The notes under the pieces: generated by a model | Seen by the model: only the letters and a program-made list of their open reading frames with translations | What the model was told of the DNA's origin: nothing | Databases searched by the model: none | Translations under genes and position numbers: made by a program | DNA from: Solirubrobacter pauli | GTDB taxonomy: Bacteria > Actinomycetota > Thermoleophilia > Solirubrobacterales > Solirubrobacteraceae | Reading direction: 5' to 3' | Length of the DNA stretch: 64,000 nucleotides | NCBI RefSeq assembly: GCF_003633755.1 | Contig: NZ_RBIL01000001.1 | Coordinates: 2,341,426-2,405,425, forward strand | In this document: piece after piece, positions 39,330-52,404 of the stretch | How the letters are laid out: every line of letters begins with the position of its first letter | Position numbering within the stretch: position 1 is the stretch's first letter

Positions 39330-40493
39330 TTGTCCTTCTTCGACGAGGACGACGAGCCCACTCGCACCAGCTCGCGCACACGCACCCAGGCGCGTGTCCG
39401 CCCTCGCTCCGCCCGTCCCGCCGGCCACGGCGCAGCGCCCGATGCGCAGGCGCTGCTCGTCCGACGCATCGTGGCGGTCGTCGCGGGCGCGGTGCTGCTG
39501 TTCGTCCTGTTCTTCATCGTGCGGGCCTGCAACGACAGCCGGCACGACACCGCGCTCAAGGACTACAACCGCCAGGTCTCGAACCTCGCGACGGCGTCGC
39601 GGCAGACCGGCGACTCGCTGTTCAAGGCGCTCAGCGCCGCCGGCCAGGGCTCGGCGAACGACCTCTACCAGCAGATCATCGCGATGAAGAGCTCGGCCGA
39701 CGGCACGCTCAAGCAGGCGCAGGAGCTGAGCGTCCCTGGGGACATGACGGACGCCCAGCAGTCGCTGCTGATCGCCCTCGAGCTGCGCCGCGACGGCCTC
39801 GCGGCGATCGCGGAGAAGATCCAGCCGGCGATGGGCGACGAAGGTGAGGTCGCCGACCGCGCGATCGAGGCGATCGCCGCGCAGAACCGCTCGTTCGACG
39901 CGTCGGACGTGCTCTACGACGCCCGCGTGAAGCCGTTCATCGACGACGCGCTCAAGCGCGCCGGCGTCGGTGGGCAGACGATCGAGTCCTCGCCGTTCAT
40001 GCGCGAGATCTCGTGGGTCGCGCCGTCGTTCGTCGCCGCGCGCCTGGGCAAGTCGCTGTCCACCGGCGGCGAGGACGGCAACGGCAACACCACGAGCAAC
40101 GACGAGCCGACCGGCCCCGGCCTGCACGGCTCCGGCCTCAACGGCACCTCCTACGGCGACGTGAACCTGCAGCCGGGCAACCCGAACCGGATGACGTACG
40201 CGGCCGGCCAGCCGTTCACGGTCTCGTTCACCAACCAGGGCGAGAACGAGGAGTTCAACGTCAAGGTCACGCTGAAGATCGCCCGCACGAGCGGTGGCGG
40301 CAAGACGATCACGTTGCAGCAGACCGTTCCGAAGATCACCCCGGGTGAGAAGGTCACGGTGTCTCTGCCGCTCAAGGAGGAGCCGGCGGCGGACACCGCG
40401 CTCACCATCTCGGTCAACGTCGCCAAGGTCCCCGGCGAGGAGAAGACCGACAACAACAAGGCGTCGTACCCCGCGATCTTCAGCCAGGGGTAG
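39330..40493 (+). CDS. Membrane-anchored protein with CARDB-like C-terminal domain
   Basis: Product is 387 residues from a TTG at 39330 with GAGGAG nine bases upstream. A charged, Arg-rich N-terminus is followed by one transmembrane segment at ~48-66 (IVAVVAGAVLLFVLFFIVR). A helical outer region (~70-240) precedes a Gly/Asn/Thr linker and a beta-sandwich (~275-387) with AGQPFTVSFTNQGENEEFNV, typical of CARDB adhesion-like domains. Its role is unknown. It lies divergent to the multi-span kinase gene and ten bases ahead of the DUF4446 gene. Confidence 0.72.
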   Translation: MSFFDEDDEPTRTSSRTRTQARVRPRSARPAGHGAAPDAQALLVRRIVAVVAGAVLLFVLFFIVRACNDSRHDTALKDYNRQVSNLATASRQTGDSLFKALSAAGQGSANDLYQQIIAMKSSADGTLKQAQELSVPGDMTDAQQSLLIALELRRDGLAAIAEKIQPAMGDEGEVADRAIEAIAAQNRSFDASDVLYDARVKPFIDDALKRAGVGGQTIESSPFMREISWVAPSFVAARLGKSLSTGGEDGNGNTTSNDEPTGPGLHGSGLNGTSYGDVNLQPGNPNRMTYAAGQPFTVSFTNQGENEEFNVKVTLKIARTSGGGKTITLQQTVPKITPGEKVTVSLPLKEEPAADTALTISVNVAKVPGEEKTDNNKASYPAIFSQG

Positions 40494-40503
40494 CCTCCGA
40501 GCC

Positions 40504-41031
40504 GTGTCGGAGTTCTCGGACGGGCCAGGCATCGTCGCGCTTGCCGCCGCGGGCGTGGCCCTGGTGGCGCTGGTCTGGCTGCTGGTGCTCAGCCTGCGCT
40601 TCCGGCGGCTGCGCGGGGCCCAGCGGCTGGTGCTGGGCGAGCACGGCCAGCAGGACCTCGTCGCCCACGCGAGCGAGCTGCAGGCCGCCTTCGCGGCGCT
40701 GCACGCCCGCGTGGACGAGGTCTCCGAGCACCTCGCCGAGCGGATGGCCGCGGCCGAGGACCGGCTGGACGGCGCGATCGCTTACCGCGCGCTCGTGCGC
40801 TATGACGCCTACAACGAGATGTCCGGCCACCAGTCCACGACGCTCGCGCTGCTCGACGCCGACCACAATGGCGTGGTGATGTCCTCGATCGTGCACCGCG
40901 ACTCCGCGCGCCTGTACTGCAAGCAGGTCCACGGCGGCCGCGGGGAGCACCAGCTCTCACCCGAAGAGGAGGAGGCGGTGCGCCTCGCGCTCGCCGGCGA
41001 GGTCGGATCCGTGATGCTGGAGACACATTGA
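40504..41031 (+). CDS. DUF4446-family membrane protein
   Basis: Product is 175 residues. One N-terminal transmembrane segment (~8-27, GIVALAAAGVALVALVWLLV), a helical stretch with charged heptads (~55-95), and a C-terminal domain with YRALVRYDAYNEMSGHQSTT and GVVMSSIVHRDSARLYCKQV followed by LSPEEEEAVRLAL, which is the DUF4446 pattern. Function is not known. It often lies near chromosome-partition or replication genes in other bacteria. GTG start; it overlaps pheA by four bases. Confidence 0.88.
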   Translation: MSEFSDGPGIVALAAAGVALVALVWLLVLSLRFRRLRGAQRLVLGEHGQQDLVAHASELQAAFAALHARVDEVSEHLAERMAAAEDRLDGAIAYRALVRYDAYNEMSGHQSTTLALLDADHNGVVMSSIVHRDSARLYCKQVHGGRGEHQLSPEEEEAVRLALAGEVGSVMLETH

Positions 41032-41861
41032 GAGTCGCGTATCTCGGCCCGCCCGGGACGAACAGCGACGAGGCACTACGCGCGGCGGCGCCCGACGCGG
41101 AGGGCGTTCCGCTGGCGACGCTGCGCGACGTCGTGCTCGCGGTGCAGGAGCGGCGGATCGAGCGGGCGCTGGTGCCGATCGAGAACGCGCTCGAGGGCGG
41201 GGTGGACCCGGTCCTGGACTGCCTCGCGCTCGAGGCGCACGACGTGTCGCTGGTCGGCGAGGTCGTGCACCCGGTGTCCTACTGCCTGGCCGCCGGCCGG
41301 CAGCTCGCGCTGGACGAGGTGACGATGGTGCTCTCGCACCCGCAGGCGCTGGGCCAGTGCCAGCACTGGATCGCCGCCCACCTTCCGCAGGCCTCGGTGG
41401 TGCCGACGGCATCGACGGCGGACGCGGTCCGCGAGGTCGCGGCCGACGCGACGGGCACGCGCGTGGCGATCGGGCCGCGGCTCGCGGCCCGGCACTATGG
41501 CGCGATCACGCTCGCCGAGGACCTCGAGGACGATGCGGGCAACGCCACCCGCTTCGGCTGGCTGGCGCCGACGGACGCCGCGCCCGATCCCCCCGCGGGC
41601 GGGCCGGCCAAGACGATGCTGGTGTTCTGGGGCGCCGGGTCGGCGTCCCCCGGCTGGCTCGTCTCGTGCCTCGCGGTGTTCGCGTTCGCCGGCGTGAACC
41701 TCGTCCGGATCGAGTCGCGGCCGTTGCGCCGGAAGATGGGCGAGTACATGTTCTTCCTCGACCTCGAGGGGTCCACCGGGAGTGCCTCCGTGGGATCCGC
41801 CGTCGCAGATCTCCATAAGCACGCCGAGGTGGTTCGAGTCCTCGGCTCCTTCGGCACCTGA
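41028..41861 (+). CDS. pheA: Prephenate dehydratase
   Basis: Product is 277 residues; it converts prephenate to phenylpyruvate for phenylalanine synthesis. AYLGPPGTNSDEAL and RRIERALVPIENALEGGVDP are the N-terminal substrate motifs, with NALEG in place of NSxEG. HPQALGQCQHWI and a region with NATRFGWLAP (Thr-Arg-Phe motif of the active site) follow. The C-terminal ACT domain (~195-277) has WLVSCLAVFAFAGVNLVRIESRP, which normally binds Phe (split here: FAFAGVNLVRIESRP). TTG start overlaps the DUF4446 stop. No chorismate mutase domain is fused. Confidence 0.93.
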   Translation: MRVAYLGPPGTNSDEALRAAAPDAEGVPLATLRDVVLAVQERRIERALVPIENALEGGVDPVLDCLALEAHDVSLVGEVVHPVSYCLAAGRQLALDEVTMVLSHPQALGQCQHWIAAHLPQASVVPTASTADAVREVAADATGTRVAIGPRLAARHYGAITLAEDLEDDAGNATRFGWLAPTDAAPDPPAGGPAKTMLVFWGAGSASPGWLVSCLAVFAFAGVNLVRIESRPLRRKMGEYMFFLDLEGSTGSASVGSAVADLHKHAEVVRVLGSFGT

Positions 41862-41864
41862 GTA

Positions 41865-41884
41865 AGCGGTCCGAACGGACCGCT
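41865..41884. promoter_or_regulatory. Perfect inverted repeat after pheA, overlapping a possible promoter
   Basis: AGCGGTCC and GGACCGCT with a GAAC loop form a perfect 8-bp stem, three bases past the pheA stop. A TACACT -10-like hexamer at 41884-41889 begins at its right edge, ten bases before the HNH gene. It could be a terminator without T-run, or an operator for the HNH gene. Confidence 0.5.
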
Positions 41885-41899
41885 ACACTCCCGAACCAG

Positions 41900-42502
41900 A
41901 TGGCTACTGCCGTCCCCCCAGGCCCACTGGGGTCCGTGCCGCCTGATGACCACCAGCGGCACGGACCTGATACCGACGGCTCGCCAAGCCGTTGGAATGG
42001 TGGTCGTGTGCTGGTGCTCAACGCCACGTATGAGCCCATCAACGTGTGCACGGTGCGTCGTGCCACGGTGCTTCTCCTCAAGGACAAGGCCGAGGTCGTC
42101 GAGGTCGGCTCCGTCGACCTGCACTGGGCCACCGGCTCCCTGCCGCGGCCGGTCGTCATCCGCCTGGTCACGTACGTCCGCGTCCCGCGGGACTCGCACA
42201 AGCGCAAGATCACACGCCGCGCGGTGTTCGCCCGCGACGGCTGGATGTGCCAGTACTGCGGCGCCCGCACGAGCCTGACGGTCGACCACGTGATCCCACG
42301 CTCCAAGGGCGGCGGGTCCGGCTGGGACAACATCGTCGCCGCGTGCGCGCCGTGCAACCGCCGCAAGGCCGACCGCCTGCCGCACCAGATCCACATGCAC
42401 CCGCGGACGAAGCCGCACACGCCGGGCGCCCACATCTTCATCCAGCTGGCCTCGCCGACGATCCCGGCGACCTGGCGTCAGTACCTCCCGCAGGCCGCCT
42501 GA
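41900..42502 (+). CDS. HNH endonuclease family protein
   Basis: Product is 200 residues. The HNH module (~110-155) has CQYCGARTSLTVDHVIPRS, then NIVAACAPCNRRKADR, giving four Cys for a structural zinc and the HNH catalytic residues. Upstream, VLVLNATYEPINVC and VLLLKDKAEVVEV belong to a widespread actinobacterial and cyanobacterial HNH subfamily of unknown target. The first ~35 residues are Pro/Gly-rich and may not be conserved; an in-frame GTG just before LVLNATYEP is an alternative start. It is not next to a restriction or mobile system. Confidence 0.85.
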   Translation: MATAVPPGPLGSVPPDDHQRHGPDTDGSPSRWNGGRVLVLNATYEPINVCTVRRATVLLLKDKAEVVEVGSVDLHWATGSLPRPVVIRLVTYVRVPRDSHKRKITRRAVFARDGWMCQYCGARTSLTVDHVIPRSKGGGSGWDNIVAACAPCNRRKADRLPHQIHMHPRTKPHTPGAHIFIQLASPTIPATWRQYLPQAA

Positions 42503-42534
42503 CCCAAAAGCGGAGTGACCGGCGGCGCTTTGGG
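42503..42534 (+). terminator. Hairpin after HNH gene
   Basis: CCCAAAAGCG (42503-42512) pairs with CGCTTTGGG (42526-42534) with one bulged base. It directly follows the HNH stop and precedes the metalloprotease gene. No T-run follows, so it is a weak terminator call. Confidence 0.45.
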
Positions 42535-42551
42535 GAACCAGAGCGCTTGCC

Positions 42552-44039
42552 ATGTCTGCCCCGTCTTCACCTTCAGCGGGCCCGTCGCTCGCAGGTCGTA
42601 TCGCCGCCGCGATCGCGTTGACGATCGCGTTCTACGTGCTGGCCCTCGTCATCGGCGTCGGCCTGATCGCCGCGCCGATCATCGGTTGGGCCAATGGCAC
42701 CGGGAACATCTGGTTGACCATCACCGCCATCTTCCTCGGCGGGTCGATCCTGTACGCGATCGTCCCGCGGCGCAGCCGGTTCGAGCCGCCGGGGCTCCGG
42801 CTCACGGACGCCGAGGCACCGGGCCTGCTGGGCATGATCCGCGAGGAGGCGGAGGCGGTCGACGAGCCGCCCGTCGACGACGTCTACCTGACGATGGAGA
42901 TCAACGCGGCGGTCACGCAGGCCTCCAAGGGCCGGCGGGTCATGATCGTGGGGCTCCCGCTCGTGGAGCTGCTGTCCGAGCGGGAGCTGCGGGGCGTGAT
43001 CGCGCACGAGTTCGGCCACTACCGCGGCGGCGACCTCAAGGCGGGCCCGTTCATCTGGCGCACCCGCGCCGCGATCGGGCGGACGATCGACCAGCTGAGC
43101 GAGGACGACGGCGACGAGTCGTGGACGCAGCGGCTCGTCCGGCTGCCGTTCATCTGGTACGGCAAGGCGTTCATGCGCATCACCGCCGCGATCTCGCGCC
43201 GCGAGGAGTTCGCGGCCGACCGGTGCGCCGTCGAGCGGGTGGGTCGCGACGCGCTGATCTCGATGCTGCACCGCATCCGCGGCGGCGCCGCGGCGTTCGA
43301 CGCGTACTGGCACAACGAGGTCGTCCCGGTGCTCCAGGTCGGCCGCCGCCCGCCCGTCGCCGAGGGCTTCAAGCGCTTCATGGCCGACGAGCAGGTCCGC
43401 GAGTCGACCGACTCGTTCGTCGCCGACCAGCTGAAGGCGAAGTCCGACCCGTACGACTCGCATCCCTCGCTGGCGGAGCGGATCGCCGCGGTCGAGGGCC
43501 TGCCGGCCGACGACCAGGGCGACTCGACGCCCGCGATCGGTCTGATCCGCGACCCGCAGGCGCTCGAGCGGCGCGTGATGGAAGGGATCCTCGGCGAGGA
43601 CGCCGCCCAGTTCGAGCCGGTCGACTGGGACGAGGTCGGCGTCGAGGTCTACGGCGTCCGCGCTCGCGCGAGCGTCGAGCAGTTCGCGGACTTTCTCGAC
43701 GGCGTGACGATCGGGACGGTCCCCGACGCGGTCGACCGGATCCCCGCGACGGCCTACGAGCTCGTCGAGCGGGACACGGACCAGCAGCCCTACGCCGAGG
43801 AGGCGCTGACGTCCGTGCTCGGCGACGCCGTGCTCGTCTCGCTCAAGGAGCACGGCTGGGAGCTGCACGCCCCGCCGGCCGAGCCGGTCAGCGCCGCGCG
43901 CGGCGACACCTCGCTGCTGCCGATGCACCTGGTGCACGCGCTGCGCGACGGCAAGCTCTCCGCCGACGAGTGGCGGGAGCGCATGGGCGAGCTCGGCGTG
44001 GCGGACCTGCCGCTGGGCGCCCGCGCGCACGTGGCTTAA
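42552..44039 (+). CDS. M48-type membrane metalloprotease
   Basis: Product is 495 residues. Two transmembrane segments lie at ~17-45 and ~52-70. The peptidase core has VIAHEFGHYRGGDL with the HExxH zinc site, and RREEFAADRCAVER providing the third ligand, as in HtpX/Ste24-like M48 enzymes. An unassigned C-terminal region (~290-495) carries a short helical end with LVHALRDGKLSADEWRERM, resembling the SHOCT-type short oligomerising motif. Its likely role is membrane protein quality control, by analogy only. Confidence 0.85.
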   Translation: MSAPSSPSAGPSLAGRIAAAIALTIAFYVLALVIGVGLIAAPIIGWANGTGNIWLTITAIFLGGSILYAIVPRRSRFEPPGLRLTDAEAPGLLGMIREEAEAVDEPPVDDVYLTMEINAAVTQASKGRRVMIVGLPLVELLSERELRGVIAHEFGHYRGGDLKAGPFIWRTRAAIGRTIDQLSEDDGDESWTQRLVRLPFIWYGKAFMRITAAISRREEFAADRCAVERVGRDALISMLHRIRGGAAAFDAYWHNEVVPVLQVGRRPPVAEGFKRFMADEQVRESTDSFVADQLKAKSDPYDSHPSLAERIAAVEGLPADDQGDSTPAIGLIRDPQALERRVMEGILGEDAAQFEPVDWDEVGVEVYGVRARASVEQFADFLDGVTIGTVPDAVDRIPATAYELVERDTDQQPYAEEALTSVLGDAVLVSLKEHGWELHAPPAEPVSAARGDTSLLPMHLVHALRDGKLSADEWRERMGELGVADLPLGARAHVA

Positions 44040-44315
44040 AGACACGAGACCCCGGTCGACAAACCGGGGCCTCGCTCACAACCTGCTGGACTTGCTGCCG
44101 TATTCGACTTTTCTAGCGGCCAGAGGGACTACTCCTGGCATCGTCTACGGCGGTGCACCGGTGTGGATTCCGCTAAACGCGGGGTCCAGCGCCGGCTGGT
44201 CTAGCGGCCGGGCACCTCCAGGGTCCCACAAGAACTGTCACTCAACTTCGGACCACCCCCTTTCTCTGGTGATTCGAAGAGTACCGAACGTCCCGGCGGA
44301 CGCAAAGTGACAATC
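44040..44315. other. Gene-free, structured intergenic region downstream of gyrA and the metalloprotease
   Basis: No credible protein gene is seen in this ~275-base gap between two convergent genes. It contains a hairpin (ACCCCGGT / ACCGGGGc, about 44049-44070) whose minus-strand side is followed by GTGTCTTT, and a duplicated 10-mer TCTAGCGGCC at 44112-44121 and 44200-44209. It is visibly less GC-rich than the flanking genes. I could not match it to tmRNA, SRP RNA, RNase P RNA or 6S RNA. A small RNA or a long gyrA 3' untranslated region is possible. Confidence 0.5.
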
Positions 44316-44345
44316 GTCCAGGGTCGTCTCGATGACGCCCTGGAC
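44316..44345 (-). terminator. Hairpin downstream of gyrA
   Basis: GTCCAGGG (44316-44323) pairs perfectly with CCCTGGAC (44338-44345), with a further inner CGTC/GACG pairing. It starts 16 bases past the gyrA stop. On the minus strand it is followed by GATTGTCACTTT, so the T-run is poor. Confidence 0.6.
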
Positions 44346-44360
44346 GGTCATTGCGCCTGC

Positions 44361-47006
<2,646 letters not shown>

Positions 47007-47013
47007 GCCTTAC

Positions 47014-49577
<2,564 letters not shown>

Positions 49578-49580
49578 GGA

Positions 49581-49874
49581 TCAGCGATGGGTCGCACGGG
49601 GGCGCAAGCGCTTCACCGCCGGCTGTCCCAAGGCGTCGTTCAGCCGGCTCACGACGAGCTCGGACATCAGGTCCAGCTCCTGCGCCTGGACGGCGCTGCC
49701 ACAGTCGATCGTGAGCTCTCCGTCGCGCTCGTAGGCGGGCTGGCAGCTCGCGAACGAGCCGGCGATCACCGGCCAGTGGCGCTGGATCTTGGCGATCAGC
49801 GTGGCGGGCTCGAGGTCGTCCCCGAGCGCGTCGAGCGCGAACGAGACGGGCCGCGGGTTGCGTCTCCGCCTCAC
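49581..49874 (-). CDS. DciA/DUF721 family protein
   Basis: Product is 97 residues. HWPVIAGSFASCQPAYERDG and LTIDCGSAVQAQELDLMSEL match the DUF721 domain, whose DciA members help load the replicative helicase in bacteria that lack DnaC/DnaI. A basic start (MRRRRNPRPVSFAL) and end (KRLRPRATHR) would suit DNA binding. ATG at 49874 overlaps the recF stop by four bases. The order recF-DUF721-gyrB is typical for actinobacteria. Confidence 0.87.
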   Translation of the reverse strand: MRRRRNPRPVSFALDALGDDLEPATLIAKIQRHWPVIAGSFASCQPAYERDGELTIDCGSAVQAQELDLMSELVVSRLNDALGQPAVKRLRPRATHR

Positions 49875-51028
49875 GCCGCGTCCTGCCCGAGCCCGGGAGT
49901 CGGAGCCCCCTGGGCGACGACTCCCAGCGACGCGAGCCTCCTAGGCGAGACGTCGCCGTCGACGATCTCGATCCAGGTCACGTCGGGCTCCTTGCCGCCG
50001 GGCACGTGCTCGAGCTCGGTGGTCGTGATCACAGCCTGCCCCTCGCGGCGCAGGAGGTCCACCAGACGGCCGCGGCGGGTCGCGTCCAGCTCCGACATCA
50101 CGTCGTCGAGCAGGATCAGCGGAGCGGCCCCGTGCTCGGTCGCCAGCTCCTCGCGCTCGGCGAGCAGCAGCGCGAGCAGCCCGAGGCGCTGCTGGCCGCG
50201 CGAGCCGTAGGACCTCAGCTCGCGTCCTTCGCGGCGGAACGTGAGGTCGTCCCGGTGGGGGCCGTGGCCGGTGAACCCGCGCTCGAGGTCGGAGTCGACG
50301 CGCTCGGCCAGCTCGGCGGCGAGCGCCTCCGCCGTGGCGGCCGTAGACCGCGGCCGGTAGCGCAGCTCCACCTCGCCTTCGAGCCCGAGGCCCTGTGCAT
50401 GCTGTGCATAACGGGGGCGGAGCCTGTCGACGGTGGCGGCGCGGTCGGCCATCAGCGCCACGCCGTGGCGGGCCAGCTCGGCGTCCCAGGCCGGCAACGA
50501 GGCCCGCGAGGCCCGGCCGGCGCGGATGCTCGAGAGCAGCGCGTTGCGCTGCGCCAGGGCGGCGCTATAGGAGCGACGCGTGCCCGCACGCGAGGGCCAC
50601 AGCGCCGCGACCACCTGATCCAGGTGCGCGCGCCGCAGCGCCGGGGCGCCGAGCACGAGCTCCAGCCGGTCCGGCAGGAACACGGAGACGAGCGGCCGTG
50701 CACCGGTGCCGACGAGGTTGTCCACAGCCGCGCCGTCCGCCTTCAGGCGCTTGGCCTCGCCGGGCTTGAAGCCGACCGTCACCTCGTGGCGGCCGAGGGC
50801 GTCCTCGCTCGTCAGCTCCAGCCGGGTGAGCTCGGCGCCGAAGCGGACGACCTCGCGCTCGTTCGAGGTCCGGCACGAGCGCGCGGTGCAGGCGAAGTAG
50901 ATCGCCTCCAGCAGGTTCGTCTTGCCGGCGCCGTTGCGGCCGGTGATGACGGTGAGCCCCGGCCCGAGCCGGACCTCCGCAGCGTGGTACGTGCGGAAGT
51001 CGCGGAGCGTCAGGCCGGTGAGGATCAC
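49871..51028 (-). CDS. recF: DNA replication and repair protein RecF
   Basis: Product is 385 residues, an SMC-like ATPase for recombination repair at gaps. LTLRDFRTYHAAEV and TGRNGAGKTNLLEAIYF (Walker A) open it; SYGSRGQQRLGLLALLLA is the ABC signature and LILLDDVMSELDATRR the Walker B region. Length is typical. It lies between dnaN and the DUF721 gene, all leftward. Confidence 0.95.
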   Translation of the reverse strand: MILTGLTLRDFRTYHAAEVRLGPGLTVITGRNGAGKTNLLEAIYFACTARSCRTSNEREVVRFGAELTRLELTSEDALGRHEVTVGFKPGEAKRLKADGAAVDNLVGTGARPLVSVFLPDRLELVLGAPALRRAHLDQVVAALWPSRAGTRRSYSAALAQRNALLSSIRAGRASRASLPAWDAELARHGVALMADRAATVDRLRPRYAQHAQGLGLEGEVELRYRPRSTAATAEALAAELAERVDSDLERGFTGHGPHRDDLTFRREGRELRSYGSRGQQRLGLLALLLAEREELATEHGAAPLILLDDVMSELDATRRGRLVDLLRREGQAVITTTELEHVPGGKEPDVTWIEIVDGDVSPRRLASLGVVAQGAPTPGLGQDAA

Positions 51029-51042
51029 GTTTCAGATTGTGA

Positions 51043-51112
51043 CGCCCGGGAGGATGATCCCCCCGGGCGAGTCGTCCCAGCGAAACGAGCCCGCAGGGCG
51101 AGGCTTCGCCCT
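51043..51112 (-). terminator. Two hairpins between dnaN and recF
   Basis: AGGGCGA/TCGCCCT (51095-51112) overlaps the dnaN stop codon, and CGCCCGGG/CCCGGGCG (51043-51069) lies further on, 15 bases before recF. Neither has a T-run. They may partly terminate or stabilise the dnaN message. Confidence 0.5.
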
Positions 51113-52214
51113 AGACGTTGAGCCTGATGGGCATCAGGAGGTACTGGAACCCGGAGCCGTCGCCGGCCTCGAGCAGGCCCGGCCGCAGCGGCGAGATGAG
51201 CTTGATGATCACGTCGCCGTCGACGGCCTCCAGGCCGTCGCGCAGGAACTCCGGGTTGAAGCCGATCTCCAGCGGCTCGCCCGCGAACGGGACCGGGATC
51301 GTCTCGCGCGCCTCGCCGACATCCGGCGTGCGGGCGGACACCGTCAGCTCGCCCTCGGTGAACGCGAGCCGCAGCGGCGCGTTCTTCTGGGCCAGCAGCG
51401 AGATGCGGCGCACCACGTCGGTGACCTCGCCGCCCGCGAGCCGCAGCTCGTGCTCGTAGGCGTCCGGCAGGAGCTGGCGGTAGTTCGGGAACTGGCCGTC
51501 GATCAGCCGCGAGGACAGCACGATCCCGCCGGCCGCGAACACGACCTGGTTCGCGCGCACGGAGACGGACAGCGTGTCGGCGCTCTCGTGCTGGACGATC
51601 CGGGTGAGCTCCTGCAGCGCACGGGCCGGGACGTTGGCCTCGAACGAGCCGGCCAGCGCCTCCTCGAGCTTGGTCTCCTTGACCGAGAGCCGGTAGGAGT
51701 CCGTCGCGACCATCCGCAGCTCGTCGCCGGCGGCTGAGACGAGGATGCCGGTGAGCACCGGGCGCGTCTCGTCACGCGAGGCCGAGCGCGCGACCTTGTT
51801 GACGGTGCCGACGAACGCGTCGCCCGGCACCTCGACGACGTCGCCCTCGATCTCCGGGAACGGCGGGAAGTCCTCGAGGCGGAGCGTGCGGATGTAGAAG
51901 GAGGCCGAGCCGCCGAGGATCTCGACGTCCTGCTCGACGGGCCGCAGCTCGAGCGAGACCTCCTTGCCGGGGAGCGCCCGGACGACGTCGACCACCAGGC
52001 GGGCCGGCAGCACCAGCGAGCCTTCGCGGACGACCTCGCCCTCGAGCGGCACGCGGAGGCCGATCTCCATGTCCGTCGCGCGCAGCTCGATCCCGTCCTT
52101 GGTGGCCAGGAGCTGGACACCGGACAGCGCCTGGACCGCGCTGCGCGTGGATGCGGCGCGCGTCACCGTCTGGAGCTGGGCGAAAAGCGCGTCGCGCCGT
52201 GTCGTGATCTTCAT
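51111..52214 (-). CDS. dnaN: DNA polymerase III beta subunit (sliding clamp)
   Basis: Product is 367 residues. MKITTRRDALFAQLQTVTRA starts the first of three similar clamp domains; ATDMEIGLRVPLEG, FEANVPARALQEL and ATDSYRLSVKE are conserved; the end YLLMPIRLNV is the usual clamp C-terminus (YxxMPxRL). It follows dnaA in the same direction across a ~150-base gap containing DnaA-box-like sequences. Confidence 0.96.
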   Translation of the reverse strand: MKITTRRDALFAQLQTVTRAASTRSAVQALSGVQLLATKDGIELRATDMEIGLRVPLEGEVVREGSLVLPARLVVDVVRALPGKEVSLELRPVEQDVEILGGSASFYIRTLRLEDFPPFPEIEGDVVEVPGDAFVGTVNKVARSASRDETRPVLTGILVSAAGDELRMVATDSYRLSVKETKLEEALAGSFEANVPARALQELTRIVQHESADTLSVSVRANQVVFAAGGIVLSSRLIDGQFPNYRQLLPDAYEHELRLAGGEVTDVVRRISLLAQKNAPLRLAFTEGELTVSARTPDVGEARETIPVPFAGEPLEIGFNPEFLRDGLEAVDGDVIIKLISPLRPGLLEAGDGSGFQYLLMPIRLNV

Positions 52215-52404
52215 TCGGCTGCCGCCTTACGCGTCGAGATCGGGTGATGAATCTGTTCAGTGGTCATCGGGGCTGTTCAATCTGTGCACAAGCCTGACGA
52301 ACGCCGCTGGAGAGCGGACGCGCCCTGTGCATGAACTGTCGAAGTCTGTCAGGAGCTCCGGACCGCATCAGTTACCGCCGAGTGACCGGAGCAGGTTGTG
52401 CACA
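52215..52404. other. dnaA-dnaN intergenic region with two TTGTGCACA sequences
   Basis: TTGTGCACA occurs at 52396-52404 on the plus strand (end of dnaA) and inverted at 52283-52291. It differs by one base from the actinobacterial DnaA box TTGTCCACA. The gap is only ~150 bases and has no clear AT-rich unwinding element, so it is at best part of an origin. Confidence 0.4.

Noticed and set aside
44092-44310. A 72-residue plus-strand frame in the same gap
   Set aside because: No ribosome site, no homologous pattern, composition unlike neighbouring genes.
44040-44345. tmRNA, SRP RNA, 6S RNA or RNase P RNA in the gap after gyrA
   Set aside because: None of the diagnostic parts (tRNA-like ends with tag frame, GGAA-capped SRP loop, GAGGAAAGTCC of RNase P) could be found on either strand.
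50393-50411. TGTGCATAA (inverse of TTATGCACA) inside recF as a DnaA box
   Set aside because: Single copy inside a coding region, next to a similar TGTGCAT by codon use; it is not linked to a repeat cluster or AT-rich element.
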